Source of the DNA: Telopea speciosissima
Taxonomy: Eukaryota; Streptophyta; Magnoliopsida; Proteales; Proteaceae
Reading direction: 5' to 3'
Assembly: GCF_018873765.1 (NCBI RefSeq)
Contig: NC_057926.1
Location: 51,751,878-51,815,877, forward strand
Length of the DNA: 64,000 nucleotides
The first letter of the stretch is position 1; the number at the start of each line of letters is the position of its first letter. Below are positions 19,118-30,800 of the stretch, one piece after another. The position numbers were made by a program, and so were the translations under genes. The notes beneath the pieces are model-generated. The model made no database searches and had not been told where the DNA came from. It worked only from the letters and a program-made list of their open reading frames with translations.

Positions 19118-20046
19118 TAGGGGTGTTAATTTGGCCCAGTTAATCTGAGCCTGCCTTGAGCCCGAACAAGGCCTAGGCTGAAATTTTCAAGCCCAATGTT
19201 GGGATGTGCCGAGCCCCATACGGCTCGGCCCGATCCTATGTATAATGTATATAAATCAATTGGGGGACAGAACTCGTGTAGGGGAAATTCTCCCATCGAG
19301 CATGTCTCGTAGGGGGTAGGGTCTTTGATCATTTCAAATGGGCATAAATGCCAATCCAATTGTACTCAATGCAAGCCGCGAATGTGTGGACCAGTGCATG
19401 AAAACTATTTCCAACCAATTATAAATATATACACACACCATCCACACTCTTTAATTTTTAATCCACCAACACTACCGACACTCTTTATTTCTTAATCCAT
19501 CCACACAACTCACAGTGTTTGTGGGTCTGTGTTTTATTAATTTACTATAAGGAAAAGGTTGAGCACACAACTGGTATACCGCAAGGCGCAAGCTAGCGCC
19601 CACTGTGTCTATCTCTCCTCCCCCCTTCCCTCGTGAAATGACACGCATGCCCCTCCTATATGATGCCCTATCCCACATCATCATTGGTGCCACCTGCTAG
19701 CTTACCGCATGTGTAGGGTGTGCCTATCCCTTTCCCTTTATTATAACAAGGTTTACAATATTTTTTAAGAATTATTGGTGTGGGTGATGTTTCATTTTCT
19801 CCCTTTTTAAGTGCTTAAATGGACACAAATAGCAAAATACAAAGGCTGCCAGTGTCAATGAGGACCAACTCTGCCCAATCCAGCCCAATCCGGGTCACTT
19901 AGGGCGGGGCTGGGTTGGGTTGAGCCGACATGGTTGGGTCTAGACTGAGATATCCTACCCCAACCTAGTGGGGATAGACCTGGGCTGAGATAAGAGAACT
20001 TAGCATTAGACTAGGGTTTTAAAAAACCGGCCCACTAACACCCGTA
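19118..20046. mobile_element. hAT-like nonautonomous element containing a nested MITE
   Basis: The left end TAGGGGTGTTAATTTGGCCC and the right end GGCCCACTAACACCCGTA are inverted copies of the TAGGGGTGT type common in plant hAT MITEs. The interior resembles the 3217-3737 element (gggtcgggtt-type and ccaacc-type blocks). The flanking octamers atagcgtc and atacaatc match at only five of eight positions, so the target duplication is not convincing. A separate MITE lies inside at 19555-19735. Confidence 0.5.
19555..19735. mobile_element. MITE (gcaagctagcgcccactgtg family)
   Basis: A C-rich block starting caaggcgcaagctagcgccc, then tctctcctccccccttccct, ends ggtgccacctgctagcttac. The ends aaaggttgagcacacaac and gggtgtgcctatcccttt are roughly inverted. 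A second copy of the same family occurs around 57600-58560, where it is split by an LTR. Confidence 0.5.
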
Positions 20047-20112
20047 ATACAATCCAACAATGTCAATTCTGGTATCTTTCAAACCTTTTTATGCAACTCA
20101 ACAAAAAAAATA

Positions 20113-21843
20113 GGGAAAATATCATCCCCCTCCCCTCTAAGTTTGCCTAATATCAATCTAGTACCCAAGTTTTGAAAAATATCTTCCCCCTCCGCTACTT
20201 TATAAAGATTATATCAACCGTACCCTAACCGTTAAAAAACGCCTTTAAGTGATATCCAATTTTTCTAAAACCCCAGATTACCCCTAGTAATTTTATTCCA
20301 ATTTTACCCTCTTCAACCCAAAACCCCATTTCCTCTTCTTCCTCTCTACGTTTGTTCTTCTTCTTTTGCCAGCACCACCATCATCGCCACCGCTGCCGCC
20401 ACAGATCCTCTTCCACCACCAGCACCACCGCCACCACCACCATCGTCGAACCCCATTTCCATCTTTTAACCCAGCTCCTCCATCCTTCTCTTGGACTGGA
20501 TATTACCCATTTCTTTCTCCACACGAAACTGAAACTCAAGCCCACATCTCCATCTCCAATCTTCTTCCCGCCTTTCTTCTTCTTCTTCTCCAAACACCCT
20601 AATAGAATCCATCTCTCTTTTCCTTCAATTAATCAAATTTATCATCACACCGTGACCCACTCCCTTTCCAAAACCTAAAAAAACGATACCCAAAATTCTG
20701 GAATCCAAAATTTGTAGGTTTCGGGTGATTTCAGATAGCAGCCAAGATATTGATCTGATGCCCACCAAACTAAGGTCGAAGGTTACCTAGGAGATGCTCT
20801 TTGATGTCCCAAAAGTTGGGGCTGAACAGGTTACAAAATCAGATTTAAGTAACAAATCAAACCATGCTGAAATAAATAGAAAAACAAGGAATCCGCTGGT
20901 TTGTTAAAACTGAAATTAAGCTTTGGAGATTTGATTTATGTTATCTTTTATCATTCAACCATCCACAATCACCCCAACTTCCGCCTTTCACCTTCCACCT
21001 TCCACCTTCCACCCTCCACCATCCACCCAACTTCTATTTGGCTTCTCATTTCCATCTCCTTACCATGTCTCTTCCCTACCTTCTTCCTTATTTTCTTTCA
21101 ACCCGAACCCTTGTACATATCAGTATGTCACTTTAACAAAATTAGGATTTGAACTCAGGATTCAAGAGATTTACTTTAACACACTCAAAGAGCTTAAGAA
21201 TCCCATCGAGTGGAGATAATATATCAAGGGATAAATTCTAAAAACTTCAAGTTAAAGAGATGAATATATTCTAAGATATGCCAATTCATGATATAGGGAT
21301 CAGATGTAGAGATTTATCAGCATAGACCAAACCTAATCTCAAACCAGCCTTCATTTACTGTCGAGTAACACTTCTAGTTTGATCTCCAAAATAGCAGCAG
21401 CAGTTGACATTCACCCATGATTTTGGAGGCTGCCGGCCCTCCTTTTGGCCACCACAAGGGGCGGCGGTGGGTGAATTGAAACCCTAATAGGGTTTTTTCC
21501 CTGTTTGTCGATTTGGGGAAGACGATGAGGAATATTCTCCGTCTGATTCTCTCAATATAATTAAAAGAAAAAAAATTTCTTTAAGTTAAGTAATTGGAAT
21601 TTGCTAACGTGCACTGCTGAGAAGGTGCTAATGTGTGCCAGGGTCGGGTTGGTGGATCCACCCATTAACTCTAATTTAAAAAGGGTAATATTGACTTTTC
21701 ATATGCTATTTTAACAGAGTTTGTCATTTAGGGTACGGTTGATAGTAACTTTATAAAGTAGGGGAGGGGGAAGATATATTTCAAAACTTGGGTACTAGAT
21801 TGATATTAGGCAAACTTAGAGGGGAGGGGGATGATATTTTCCC
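20113..21843. mobile_element. Mutator-like element (MULE), 1.73 kb, long TIRs, 9-bp target duplication
   Basis: Long terminal inverted repeats of about 116 bp (20113-20228 and 21728-21843) start GGGAAAATATCATCCCCCTC and match with only a few mismatches. The nine bases aaaaaaata occur immediately outside both ends (20104-20112 and 21844-21852), the Mutator target-duplication length. The 1.5-kb inside has no MULE transposase motif. It holds a CAC/CCG-rich stretch (20370-20600) that reads as His/Pro/Ser-rich open frames, a (ccaccttccacc)n stretch at 20985-21025 and a GC-rich block at 21420-21540. It is a nonautonomous MULE; the GC-rich blocks could be captured host sequence (Pack-MULE), which is inference. 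Confidence 0.85.
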
Positions 21844-21852
21844 AAAAAAATA

Positions 21853-24233
21853 AATTGTAAAAAATTGTATACGACTCAACAAAGAGACATGCTTGTTGGA
21901 TTTAATATGGTTTAGGTTGGGTTTGATTTATATGTGTTACACTTTATTCGATTTGTTTTTATCTGAAAAAATGGTTATCAATTTATTAAAAAAAAAAAAA
22001 CTGAATCAAATTTTTTTCGGTTCAATCCAATTAGGTTTTAAAAGAACGACTTTGATTTCTGTTTTTTATTCTGATTCTAAATTGACATCCTTAATTTTTT
22101 TCTATAGACAAAAGAAGATTTGTAAACATCTATTCATCCTTAATTCATTTCCATTTTCTTTTTAAAAAGGAAAATCTATTTCTAAGTCCAATCGATAATA
22201 CTCTATGCATTAATTCCAAAAAAATCTTCAATTCCATATCTCTAAATCTTTAACCATTGAAGTCACATTCAAGGCAACCCAATCTTTGCCTTGTCTGCTC
22301 CATCTTCAACAAATTATAATTATCCATCAAACTCAGCCATTAAAAAAAATTCTCTTTTATATAAAAAAAAATGTTTGTGTTTTATTTAAGACTAGAATCA
22401 ACCATTTATTTTAAAGGGTTTTGCTCTTTGTACGAATTTGCCCTCTTTCATATATGTATATGAGCGGTCTTCTTCATACTAAAGGGTAAAAATAGTATTA
22501 TATAATTAAAAATTTTTTGTGTAAATCAAATTATATAATTGTCTTTGTCTTATTTGGTCTACGTGATTACAGCTTCATGGTTATTTCAAGAATATCCTTC
22601 TTTTAAAACAAATAGTTGTTGTTCTTTTTCATGTTGCTATAAGTATCTATAGAAAAGAACATGTTATTTGTGCACTTCCTATTGTTTACTTTTCCTCCCC
22701 CTCGCCTTCATGTCTATTACATCACCACTCCTTAATCCAGAGTAGATTCTATGGATCGGTAAAAACTGGTTTTGTTGTACTCACAAATGAAACAAACTTA
22801 TGAAATTTTATACACATTAGGATAGGCATAGCTTGATAGAATTTTTGATGCCAAGTCTCAAATTCTTTTTGGAAATAATAAATATTTACATAGAAATGGA
22901 AGACCATTGAATAATTTAGACTTAATATTTGAGGTCCTAGTATTATCTCCATAGTTTATTTACCATAAAAGAAATATTATCTCCATCGTAAGTATGTAAC
23001 ATCATAATATATCTAAGTTAAAGGTATTTTTTCCTCATATATCACCAGAGGATATCTTGAGTTTGATTTTAATTTTTGCCACGTGGAAAGGTGATGAGGA
23101 AATTTAATCATACAGATATAAAGAAAATGTTTAAATTGGCTAGATCTTAGATTTTAGATTCAGATTCATCCATTACCTTCAATGTATTAGCAAATTTCAT
23201 TGTTTTTTAGTTGCATATTTACTTCTAGAAAAATTTCAATTGTTCATTAGAAATTTCATTGCTTTATTTTGCCACTTGGCTAATTTGATTTTTTGTAAAA
23301 ATTTGCATGTGAACATGGTCCTTCAGATCTACCTATCCATAAAATTTTAACTATATCCAATCTGCTAGTATCAAATATTTGCATTAATATGTGTCGCATA
23401 TTTGCATTAATCTCTCTCTCTCTCTCTCATAATGGTAAGATGAATATATAATTCAAGGGAAGGATATAAAATATGCATAATCATTGGACATCCAAACAAT
23501 GATTCTACTTTAGGCAAAATCTATAAAGATTTGTAGTTTATAATTGGAATCTAAGGATGGGATAACTTTGGTTTTACAAAGGAAGAATTTGGATTTTACT
23601 CTTATAACAAAAAATTCCTTATTGACAAAAGTTACATTTGAGTGCTCACAATGCCTAATTATAAATAGTTTGTGGGGAGGGTTGGGTATGCTTCCAGTTT
23701 TTGGTAAGCTAGTGACATACACCAATCACATGACTAGACATGTGAACGCAAGGAGGTCTTTTTTAAAGGAGAGGATAAAGGATGACACATTTTGGGCACC
23801 CTGACAATGTGCCCAGCCTTTTCCATATTTATTTTTATCTCATTTGTATTTGATTTTCATATACAGTCATGTGCATGATCGCCATTCACTTAATAGAGAG
23901 GGCATAAATGGTATTACTTAGGAGCATTCTATGTCTATCTAATGATTGAAATGACAGTTGTGTTTAAACACAACAATATATATAACATTTTGCCTTTTCA
24001 TTTGAAGAGAAAAAAATGCCCAATACAAGACAAATTTATAATCAATGGCAAATGCTTCCACAATGCAAGTCAAAGGTATTGATGTCAACAATTAAAAGAT
24101 TTGGTATAGTACAATGAAGCCCAATAGAGATAATGCTATGAAATTACAGTTATTTGGACAGCAATACAGCTGTATCTGTCTCACCAAGGATGAGCAAGGG
24201 AGTTACTTGCACTCAATGACTCATTAATTATAG
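21853..24233. other. AT-rich intergenic DNA, no gene seen
   Basis: Very AT-rich with a (TC)n run at 23412-23428. The short open frames (for example 23544-23804) have no recognisable motif. Confidence 0.4.
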
Positions 24234-24236
24234 TTA

Positions 24237-24381
24237 GGTTGGGTTTGGCATGTATTCTTGGAATGCATTCTAGATCGATTCCAATGCATTCTAGATCGAT
24301 TCCATATTCTCAGACAATAAAACAACTATTTTTATCATTCAAGAATACAAAATCGACTTAGAATGCATACCAAACGCTGCC
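24237..24381. mobile_element. Tourist-like MITE, 145 bp, TTA target duplication
   Basis: Left end GGTTGGGTTTGGCATGTATT and right end AATGCATACCAAACGCTGCC are inverted copies. Both sides carry TTA (24234-24236 and 24382-24384). A 21-bp block (aatgcattctagatcgattc) is tandemly repeated inside. Noncoding PIF/Harbinger-type element. Confidence 0.75.
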
Positions 24382-24384
24382 TTA

Positions 24385-25920
24385 GTAATATGGGTATGTA
24401 TGTTTTCTGTTTTTCGTGAGAGGGTTAATGGGCATACTTGAAAGATGTGGTCATCCAGGATTTAAAATCTCCGGTAATGGATGTGGAATTTAAATAGCAA
24501 TGGAGGATGATTTACCTCCATTAGGCCCAATCATGTTGCCTCCAGACATCTTTGATCAACTCCAGTAAAATCAGATCACACACACGCACTTGGTTTTTTG
24601 TATGGCTTCTACGGTCTCTCAACATCACTAGTAAGGATGGAGTTGTCGTGTGTAACAAATGTGAAGCCCTAATCCAATTCAAATACTGCCTCCACTACCA
24701 TCAAGGAAAGTTACGTAGTAATTACAAAACCATCACTACATGCTCGTACATTTTAGACTGATTGATGTGGCCAACAACCAACATTGCTAACATATTAGCA
24801 TATTCCTTGGCAACAACGATTGACTCTCCAACTTCTCCAAAGCATACATATTGAAGTATTGAGTTTTCCTTCAGCCATGATCACCACGGTGGGTTTTGAT
24901 GCGCACGGAGGTATCAGGAGGGTGTTTTGAGGAACATACTAAAACCCTATAGGGGTTTGTGAACCCTAAGATGGTGCGGTGAACATTCCAGCCCGATGGA
25001 AGAAAACTTTCATATGACTTACTCCTAAATAACCCATGTACTAATTAATAATTTTACTACTTTTATTTTGCCTAATATATAGATACACTTACATTAAAAA
25101 ACCAATTAAACATCATTTTTTCCCCACTATTTCCCATTTCTCATTCCTTTACTTTTAAATTCTTCTAATGCTATAATGGTGCAATTAAAGTATTGAACTT
25201 GTTGTGATGATCTTATGGCACTTTTGCATGCTTTTCATTGGATGAGAATTCCTGAAGGACTTAGAACCTTTAATTTACGCATAACTCAACATGCCTAACC
25301 TCTCTCTCTCTCTCTCCCAATGGCACATAACTCCTATTATCTTATGCCCTCTATTAATATTGAAGCATTATGCTTGATTTGCTACTAAGTGAAATCTAGA
25401 AGTTTGATTTGTAAAATTTCCCATAAAAAAAGGCTAGAGGGGGGAGCATTTTTTTTTTTTGGGGCCTTCTTTAGATTTTATTTTTTTTTGCTAGAAACTT
25501 CTTCTTTAGACTTGGCTCATGTATTATTTTTTGTTAAGATTTCGATTGTGATGAAGTTCTTCAGATAATGTATTTTAAATATGGGATTTTTCTTATTGAC
25601 ACATTTTAAAGAGTCAAATAATTTATAACTTTATTTTTATACTGTCTGAGTATAGCTTATTTTTTCTTTTAACAAAGATATAATTCTATCATTTCACAAA
25701 TATACTAAAGAACGAGGGGCAATAATAATTCTTAAAAATAATACGATGACAAGCCACTTTTAAATTATTTTGAAAACCCTTTTTACCCTTAATTAAAAAA
25801 AAAACTTTGGAAATAAATAAATGGCAATCAAAGAGTATTACATGTTTTAAATACACTTGCAGAGGTGTCATTTAAAAAAATCCTTATAAATATAAGTGTT
25901 TTAAGTATTCTTTCATAAAC
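24385..25920. other. AT-rich intergenic DNA, no gene seen
   Basis: Contains (TC)n at 25301-25317, T-runs near 25450, and a diverged copy (25848-25877) of the dispersed repeat at 18690. No supported coding region. Confidence 0.4.
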
Positions 25921-25924
25921 AAAC

Positions 25925-26084
25925 GGGAGAAATTTTCATACACGGCCGTGTAAGCATGCACGGTCGTGTCCCATCTCACAAAGAATTGGAAAAATCATAA
26001 ACCCTCACCCATTAATTAATGCCTTGAAACTCTCGTCCTCTCACATACACGGCTTACACAGCCGTGTATGAAAACTTTTCCCCA
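25925..26084. mobile_element. Foldback MITE (tacacggccgtgtaag family)
   Basis: The arms ttttcatacacggccgtgta (25933-25952) and cacagccgtgtatgaaaact (26057-26076) are inverted copies, and the sequence can fold into a hairpin. The outer bases aaacaaac and aaacaatg are an imperfect direct repeat, so the target duplication is uncertain. Confidence 0.65.
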
Positions 26085-26377
26085 AACAATGTATGCTTTT
26101 TAAGCGATTATTCATGCCATGTACTAGTTACAATAAGACTTTTTAAGAGCTTATTTTTTTCCTCAATGGAAAAAACAAAAACAAGTTGGACCCAATGACT
26201 GCAAACTATTTCATCTCTCACGTGGATTGTGCCTTTCCTTAATTCTTGTAATAATTCCAACATTATTATATTTACCCATTAAATTATCAAGATTCAATTA
26301 TATTTACCCATTAAATTATCAAGATCCAATCTAAGTATCTAATAGCTAATATCAATGTTATTATGGTGCATTATATT

Positions 26378-26507
26378 TGAAAAAAAGATCTCTACTTGGT
26401 GGTGTTTCCATGAGATGACACCTCTACCCCCTAGTAGATATTCAGGCGTGCTCACCCATTGGCCCAGGCGCTTGTGTAGAAACCATGCGATCAAGTAGAG
26501 ATCTATT
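26378..26507. mobile_element. Foldback MITE (agatctctacttgg family)
   Basis: agatctctacttggtgg at the left and gcgatcaagtagagatct at the right are inverted copies about 130 bp apart. The inner part gtgctcacccattggcccag is shared in style with other MITEs here. Related ends (cgcgaccaggtagatatct) occur at 27374-27392. Confidence 0.6.
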
Positions 26508-26983
26508 GCCTGTTATATTTATATGAAGGTAAAAAAAGTTACCACAACGCCAATGTATAGTTTGGCTCTCACATACTTTTGTTATTATTTTCTCTCACTT
26601 GTTTTGAAAATGTAGATCCATATGGATGATATTTTTTTAATTAGAACATCCATTAATATGATGTTCAAATTTTTTTTCACACCAGTAATGTGGGTAACCA
26701 TCTCCCATTTTTAATTTTATAGGCAAGTGATTGTTGCCTGGTTGCGTGGCCCCTGCACCTGCACGAGGCCAATGAAGGCATGCAAGTAGATCAAGATGGA
26801 TGGGATTTTTTATTTTAAGGGTGGCAGAGCGGTAACTTGACATGCTCTTGTGCACGGACGCAGGAATTTGGATCCCCTCCTTGGCAGGTAACCAACCCAA
26901 CCCAACCCAATGGACCAGTGTGAGATGGGTTGGGGTGGTTACTTGCCGGGGAGGCCGGGGATCTGGACTCTGGGTGTGAAAAT

Positions 26984-27170
26984 TATCCTCTCAGGTTCTC
27001 TGCCTGGTACAGTTCTCTAGTGCCTCTAATAAGACAGGGGGGGGGGGGGAGGTGGACCCCACCTGAACAATGTATTTGGATAGGGGGTAAGGTGGTCATT
27101 GCCTCCCCCCCTATGAAAGGAACCAGATGAACTGTACCGGACAAGGATCAAGATCCGTAAAAGACATGTG
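26984..27170. mobile_element. Foldback MITE (cctggtacagttc family)
   Basis: ctctgcctggtacagttctc (26999-27018) and gaactgtaccggacaagga (27129-27147) form inverted arms around a G-run and a ggtggtcattgcc core. The exact boundary and target duplication are not resolved. Confidence 0.55.
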
Positions 27171-27839
27171 ACCAAGCAACGTTTTTTTTCCTCAATTTTA
27201 TTGTGATTATTTTTAGGAAAAAAGAACAAAAGAACACTGCTTGGCTGTGCGGAATCTACTCCTAGACATGGAAGAGTGTGAGATTACTGCCCCACCCTTG
27301 TGAAATAAAAAAAAATATCCCCTCCCCCCCCCCCCCCCCCCCCAAACACACACAAAACAAATCGTGCAAAGGCCACGCGACCAGGTAGATATCTCTTGCC
27401 CTTATTTAAAAATCTTGGATCATGAGGTTCTTCAGTAAAACCATGGCGTGTGTCGTGTGGTCTAAAAGATGTTTAGAAGTTACTTGGGGGGACTAGCTGA
27501 GAGTCTCATACGGAAAATCGATGAGGGTAATTATGACAAATCATAGGAAATCATAGGGTATTTTAGTCAATCGAGTCAACAAAATTTAGTTAAATTACTG
27601 TACTTGACTGGTCATTTTACGCTGATATCCAGTCATGCCATTGTCTCGCTTACCTCACCTCAAAGCCGTTCTTCTCTCGCGTCTTTCAGACAAACTCGTC
27701 TTCGCTTCTTCTTCTTCTTTCTTCCACCCCGAAATTAGGGCAATTTCTCTCTACAGAGTCAGTTTTCTTCCATGTTTTGATTCCGCAGCCCTGCATCTCT
27801 AGTAGGGCTGCAAATAAAAGTGAAAATTTGTAGTTAAAC
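27171..27839. promoter_or_regulatory. Upstream region and 5' leader of the IRE-like kinase
   Basis: A run of 19 Cs lies at about 27325-27343, among MITE debris. From about 27650 the sequence becomes a typical CT-rich plant leader (cgcttcttcttcttctttct). An AAACATGG start context follows at 27836-27843. No single TATA box stands out. The start was chosen because the protein begins MVFKGRFF, the conserved N-terminus style of the family. Confidence 0.45.
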
Positions 27840-30800
27840 ATGGTTTTCAAAGGAAGATTTTTCTCTTCAAAGAAATCAAGTTCGTCAAACCCCGATGGAT
27901 CAAACAGTCCCAGAACTGTTAATTCTGATTCTCCAGTCAGATCGGAGAAGAAAAAGGTCAAATCCGTGAAGGAAGAGCAGCAGATCGGGAGCAGCAGCGG
28001 CAGTTTTGGTGCCGTTTGTCGACAGACGAACGTCAAGGATGGTAGTAAGCAGCAGTCACAGCAGCAAAAGAAGAAGGAGATCAAAGGGAAAGAAGCTCAA
28101 ACTCCTTCGAAGCAGACATCGACGGCAGTTCACAGTTCTGCTTCGAAATTACGAAATGTTCCGGACATAAAGGAGGCGCCTTCTTCCGTTTCACCAATCC
28201 TTGCATCATCGCTTGGCTTGAATCGAATTAAGACGAGATCAGGTCCATTGCCGCAGGAAAGCTTCTTTGGGTATCGTGCGGACAAGGGGTCTACTCTTGG
28301 TGCTAGCAATCTATCAAGGCTTGCTACTGATGGGTGTTCTTCTTCCGCTTCGTCGTCTGCTGCTGGGGGGAGGAGTTCTGGAAAGAAGAAGGACGCTCAG
28401 AAAACGAATAACATGGCTTCTCACGACAATGTGTCCCCTGTTAGTTGGGTGGACTGTGGTATTAATAGTGATAGCATGTCGATTGAGAGTGCACAGTCGA
28501 GAGACCAGAGCCCAAATGTTCAGGTCCGGTCTCGTCTTCAGAATGTTGGTGTCTCAACCGAAATGGGTATGCATATATGGTGGTTATTAATTTTGGAGTA
28601 CTTTATTGTTTATTTTACTGTTTTAGAGATGCTAACTAATCTGTGCAAGAAGGGCACAAAACTTTGTGAGGATAAGTATTATGCTTGTTACATTTGCATT
28701 CTGCTATAAGGTGGCTGTGAGTGTTTTTATTCAGATACTTGTTTTTAGTGAATTTTAATGGATGATTATGCGCGGTAGTGCAGTTTAGGAATTCTTCATG
28801 CTGTTTCCAAATATGATCGGACAAACTGGCAGGCTGTAAGCGTGTGGTTAATTGAGCGAATACAGCCAGAATTGAATAACAAAACCGACGACAACTTGTG
28901 TATATGACAAAAAGCAAGTTCCTCATTGAATTGGTGTGCTTTGTTGCTATTATTATTTTGCCCTGGCAGTTTAGGAATTATTCATGCTGTTTCCAAATAT
29001 GATCGGACAAACTGTAAGGCTGTAAGTGTGTGGTTAATTGAGCGAATACAGCAAGAATTGAATAACAAAACCGACGAAAAAATGTGTATATGACAAAAAC
29101 CAAGTTCCTAATTGAATTGATGTGCTTTGTTACTGCTATTAATATTTTGCCCTGGGTTCATACTTTCATCATAAGGTCATCTAGTGTGAGGATATTCTCC
29201 TCAAGGTGTGTACATAAATAGTAAATGTTTGGATGGGAAAAACCAAGTATTGGAAAAGCTCAGTATGTTTAAGCTTCCGACAATTGAGTATACGGTTAGA
29301 AGTTGCTGAAAAATAGGGAATTCAGAAACAAATAACGATGAGAAATTAGATGCAATATGTTACAATTTTCATTCAAAATACAAACGCTGAAATTTAGTGT
29401 AATGTATATAGCGCCATTGGATTAGTATCATCATTTAGATAAAATATTATGAATATAGAGCAGCACCTTTGTTTATTGAAATTTTTGGGATTGGGGTTGG
29501 GTAGGTGTTACCATGGAGGTTGAAGTTACTTTGGCCAGCCGCTTTCTTCTCAGGTAGCCAAATTAGTTTATAATTTATATTGCTATCCAAGATGGCAGCA
29601 TTGATTGAGTTTGTACTAAGCAGCCGCAAAGAGGTTCTTTTAATATATACATTCTTTCAGTTGTTGAGGATGTTGTATTAAATTTAGTCTTCTCAAGTAT
29701 TCATCAAGTTGGGTATGGGAGATTTGGTTATCAGGAAGTTAAGGAATCTTGCGAAAGCATATGTTTTTCAGAGGGACAATTGGAGTAGGGTGGGAAAGTC
29801 TTGCACCTTTTGCTTTGTCTTTCCAGGTTGGTTCCTACTTGGAGGATTACTTATGAGTTATATTCCTAAAATAACAACTAACATAATGACTGAGGCTTGA
29901 TTGTTATGTGGCTCTTGTGGAATGGAAGTTCAAAAGTGTGTGCTTCTTTTAAGCAATTATAGGAGTCCCTTATGGATATAAAAGAGGAAGGCTTATTATA
30001 TTCAGGCTGAATGATGTCACATTGGAATGGGAATCAGAAATTGGGCCTGTTTGTGGCTTTTCTAGTGGTCAGTAAGTAAATTGTCACAAAAAGTCGGAGT
30101 TCACTGTATTTCATGAATGGGTTCAAGTCTTGGATCACTGTGTCAATTTCTGGGAGCAAGGCAAAAATGTTAACAGTCTTTTTCAATTGTTGGGAGCACT
30201 GTAGGAGTTGAAGCAAGCTTATACTAAACTTTTTGTTCTTTCTAGAGATTTCTAGTGTGTTTGGCTGTTGGAATTCGTAAGATTACATTAAAGGAATCCA
30301 AGAGCAACAGGATTAACTTTTTCCCTTAATTTTACACATTTAAAGAGTAGATAAATAATTCCAATTGATGCAGAAGTTTAAATATGCAGTTTCCTCTGAT
30401 TCCTGAAGGATGAATGGCCAAAATAAGAGCAATCCTTTGTCCTTTGTAGCACTGGATAACTTGAAGCAAAGACCTATTGTTCTTTTCAAAGATTTAATTG
30501 TTTCTTAGATTTAGTAGGAGAATATTAAAGGAATTCTAGGGTGGCATGAGGATTAAGTTTTTTTCTCGTTTATTTACACATGGAAAGAGTTGTGAATTCT
30601 ACAAGTACACACAATGTGCTTCACACATCTAAACAGTATATTCCCCATTCCTTGTTGGAAATCCTAATCTTATTGATTGAAAATGCTTTACTTGGTTGTA
30701 AATTTTGTGTTGGTCGGCGTTCTGGTCTGGTGAATGAAATGGATTTTGCATTTATCATGGTCATTTTTTTTCCCAGATATTTGGCCTAACTTTTTGGTGG

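Noticed and set aside
20352..20678. His/Pro-rich open frames in the MULE interior
   Set aside because: They result from CAC/CCA-rich low-complexity DNA; two plus frames and a minus frame are all open, so codon evidence is lacking.
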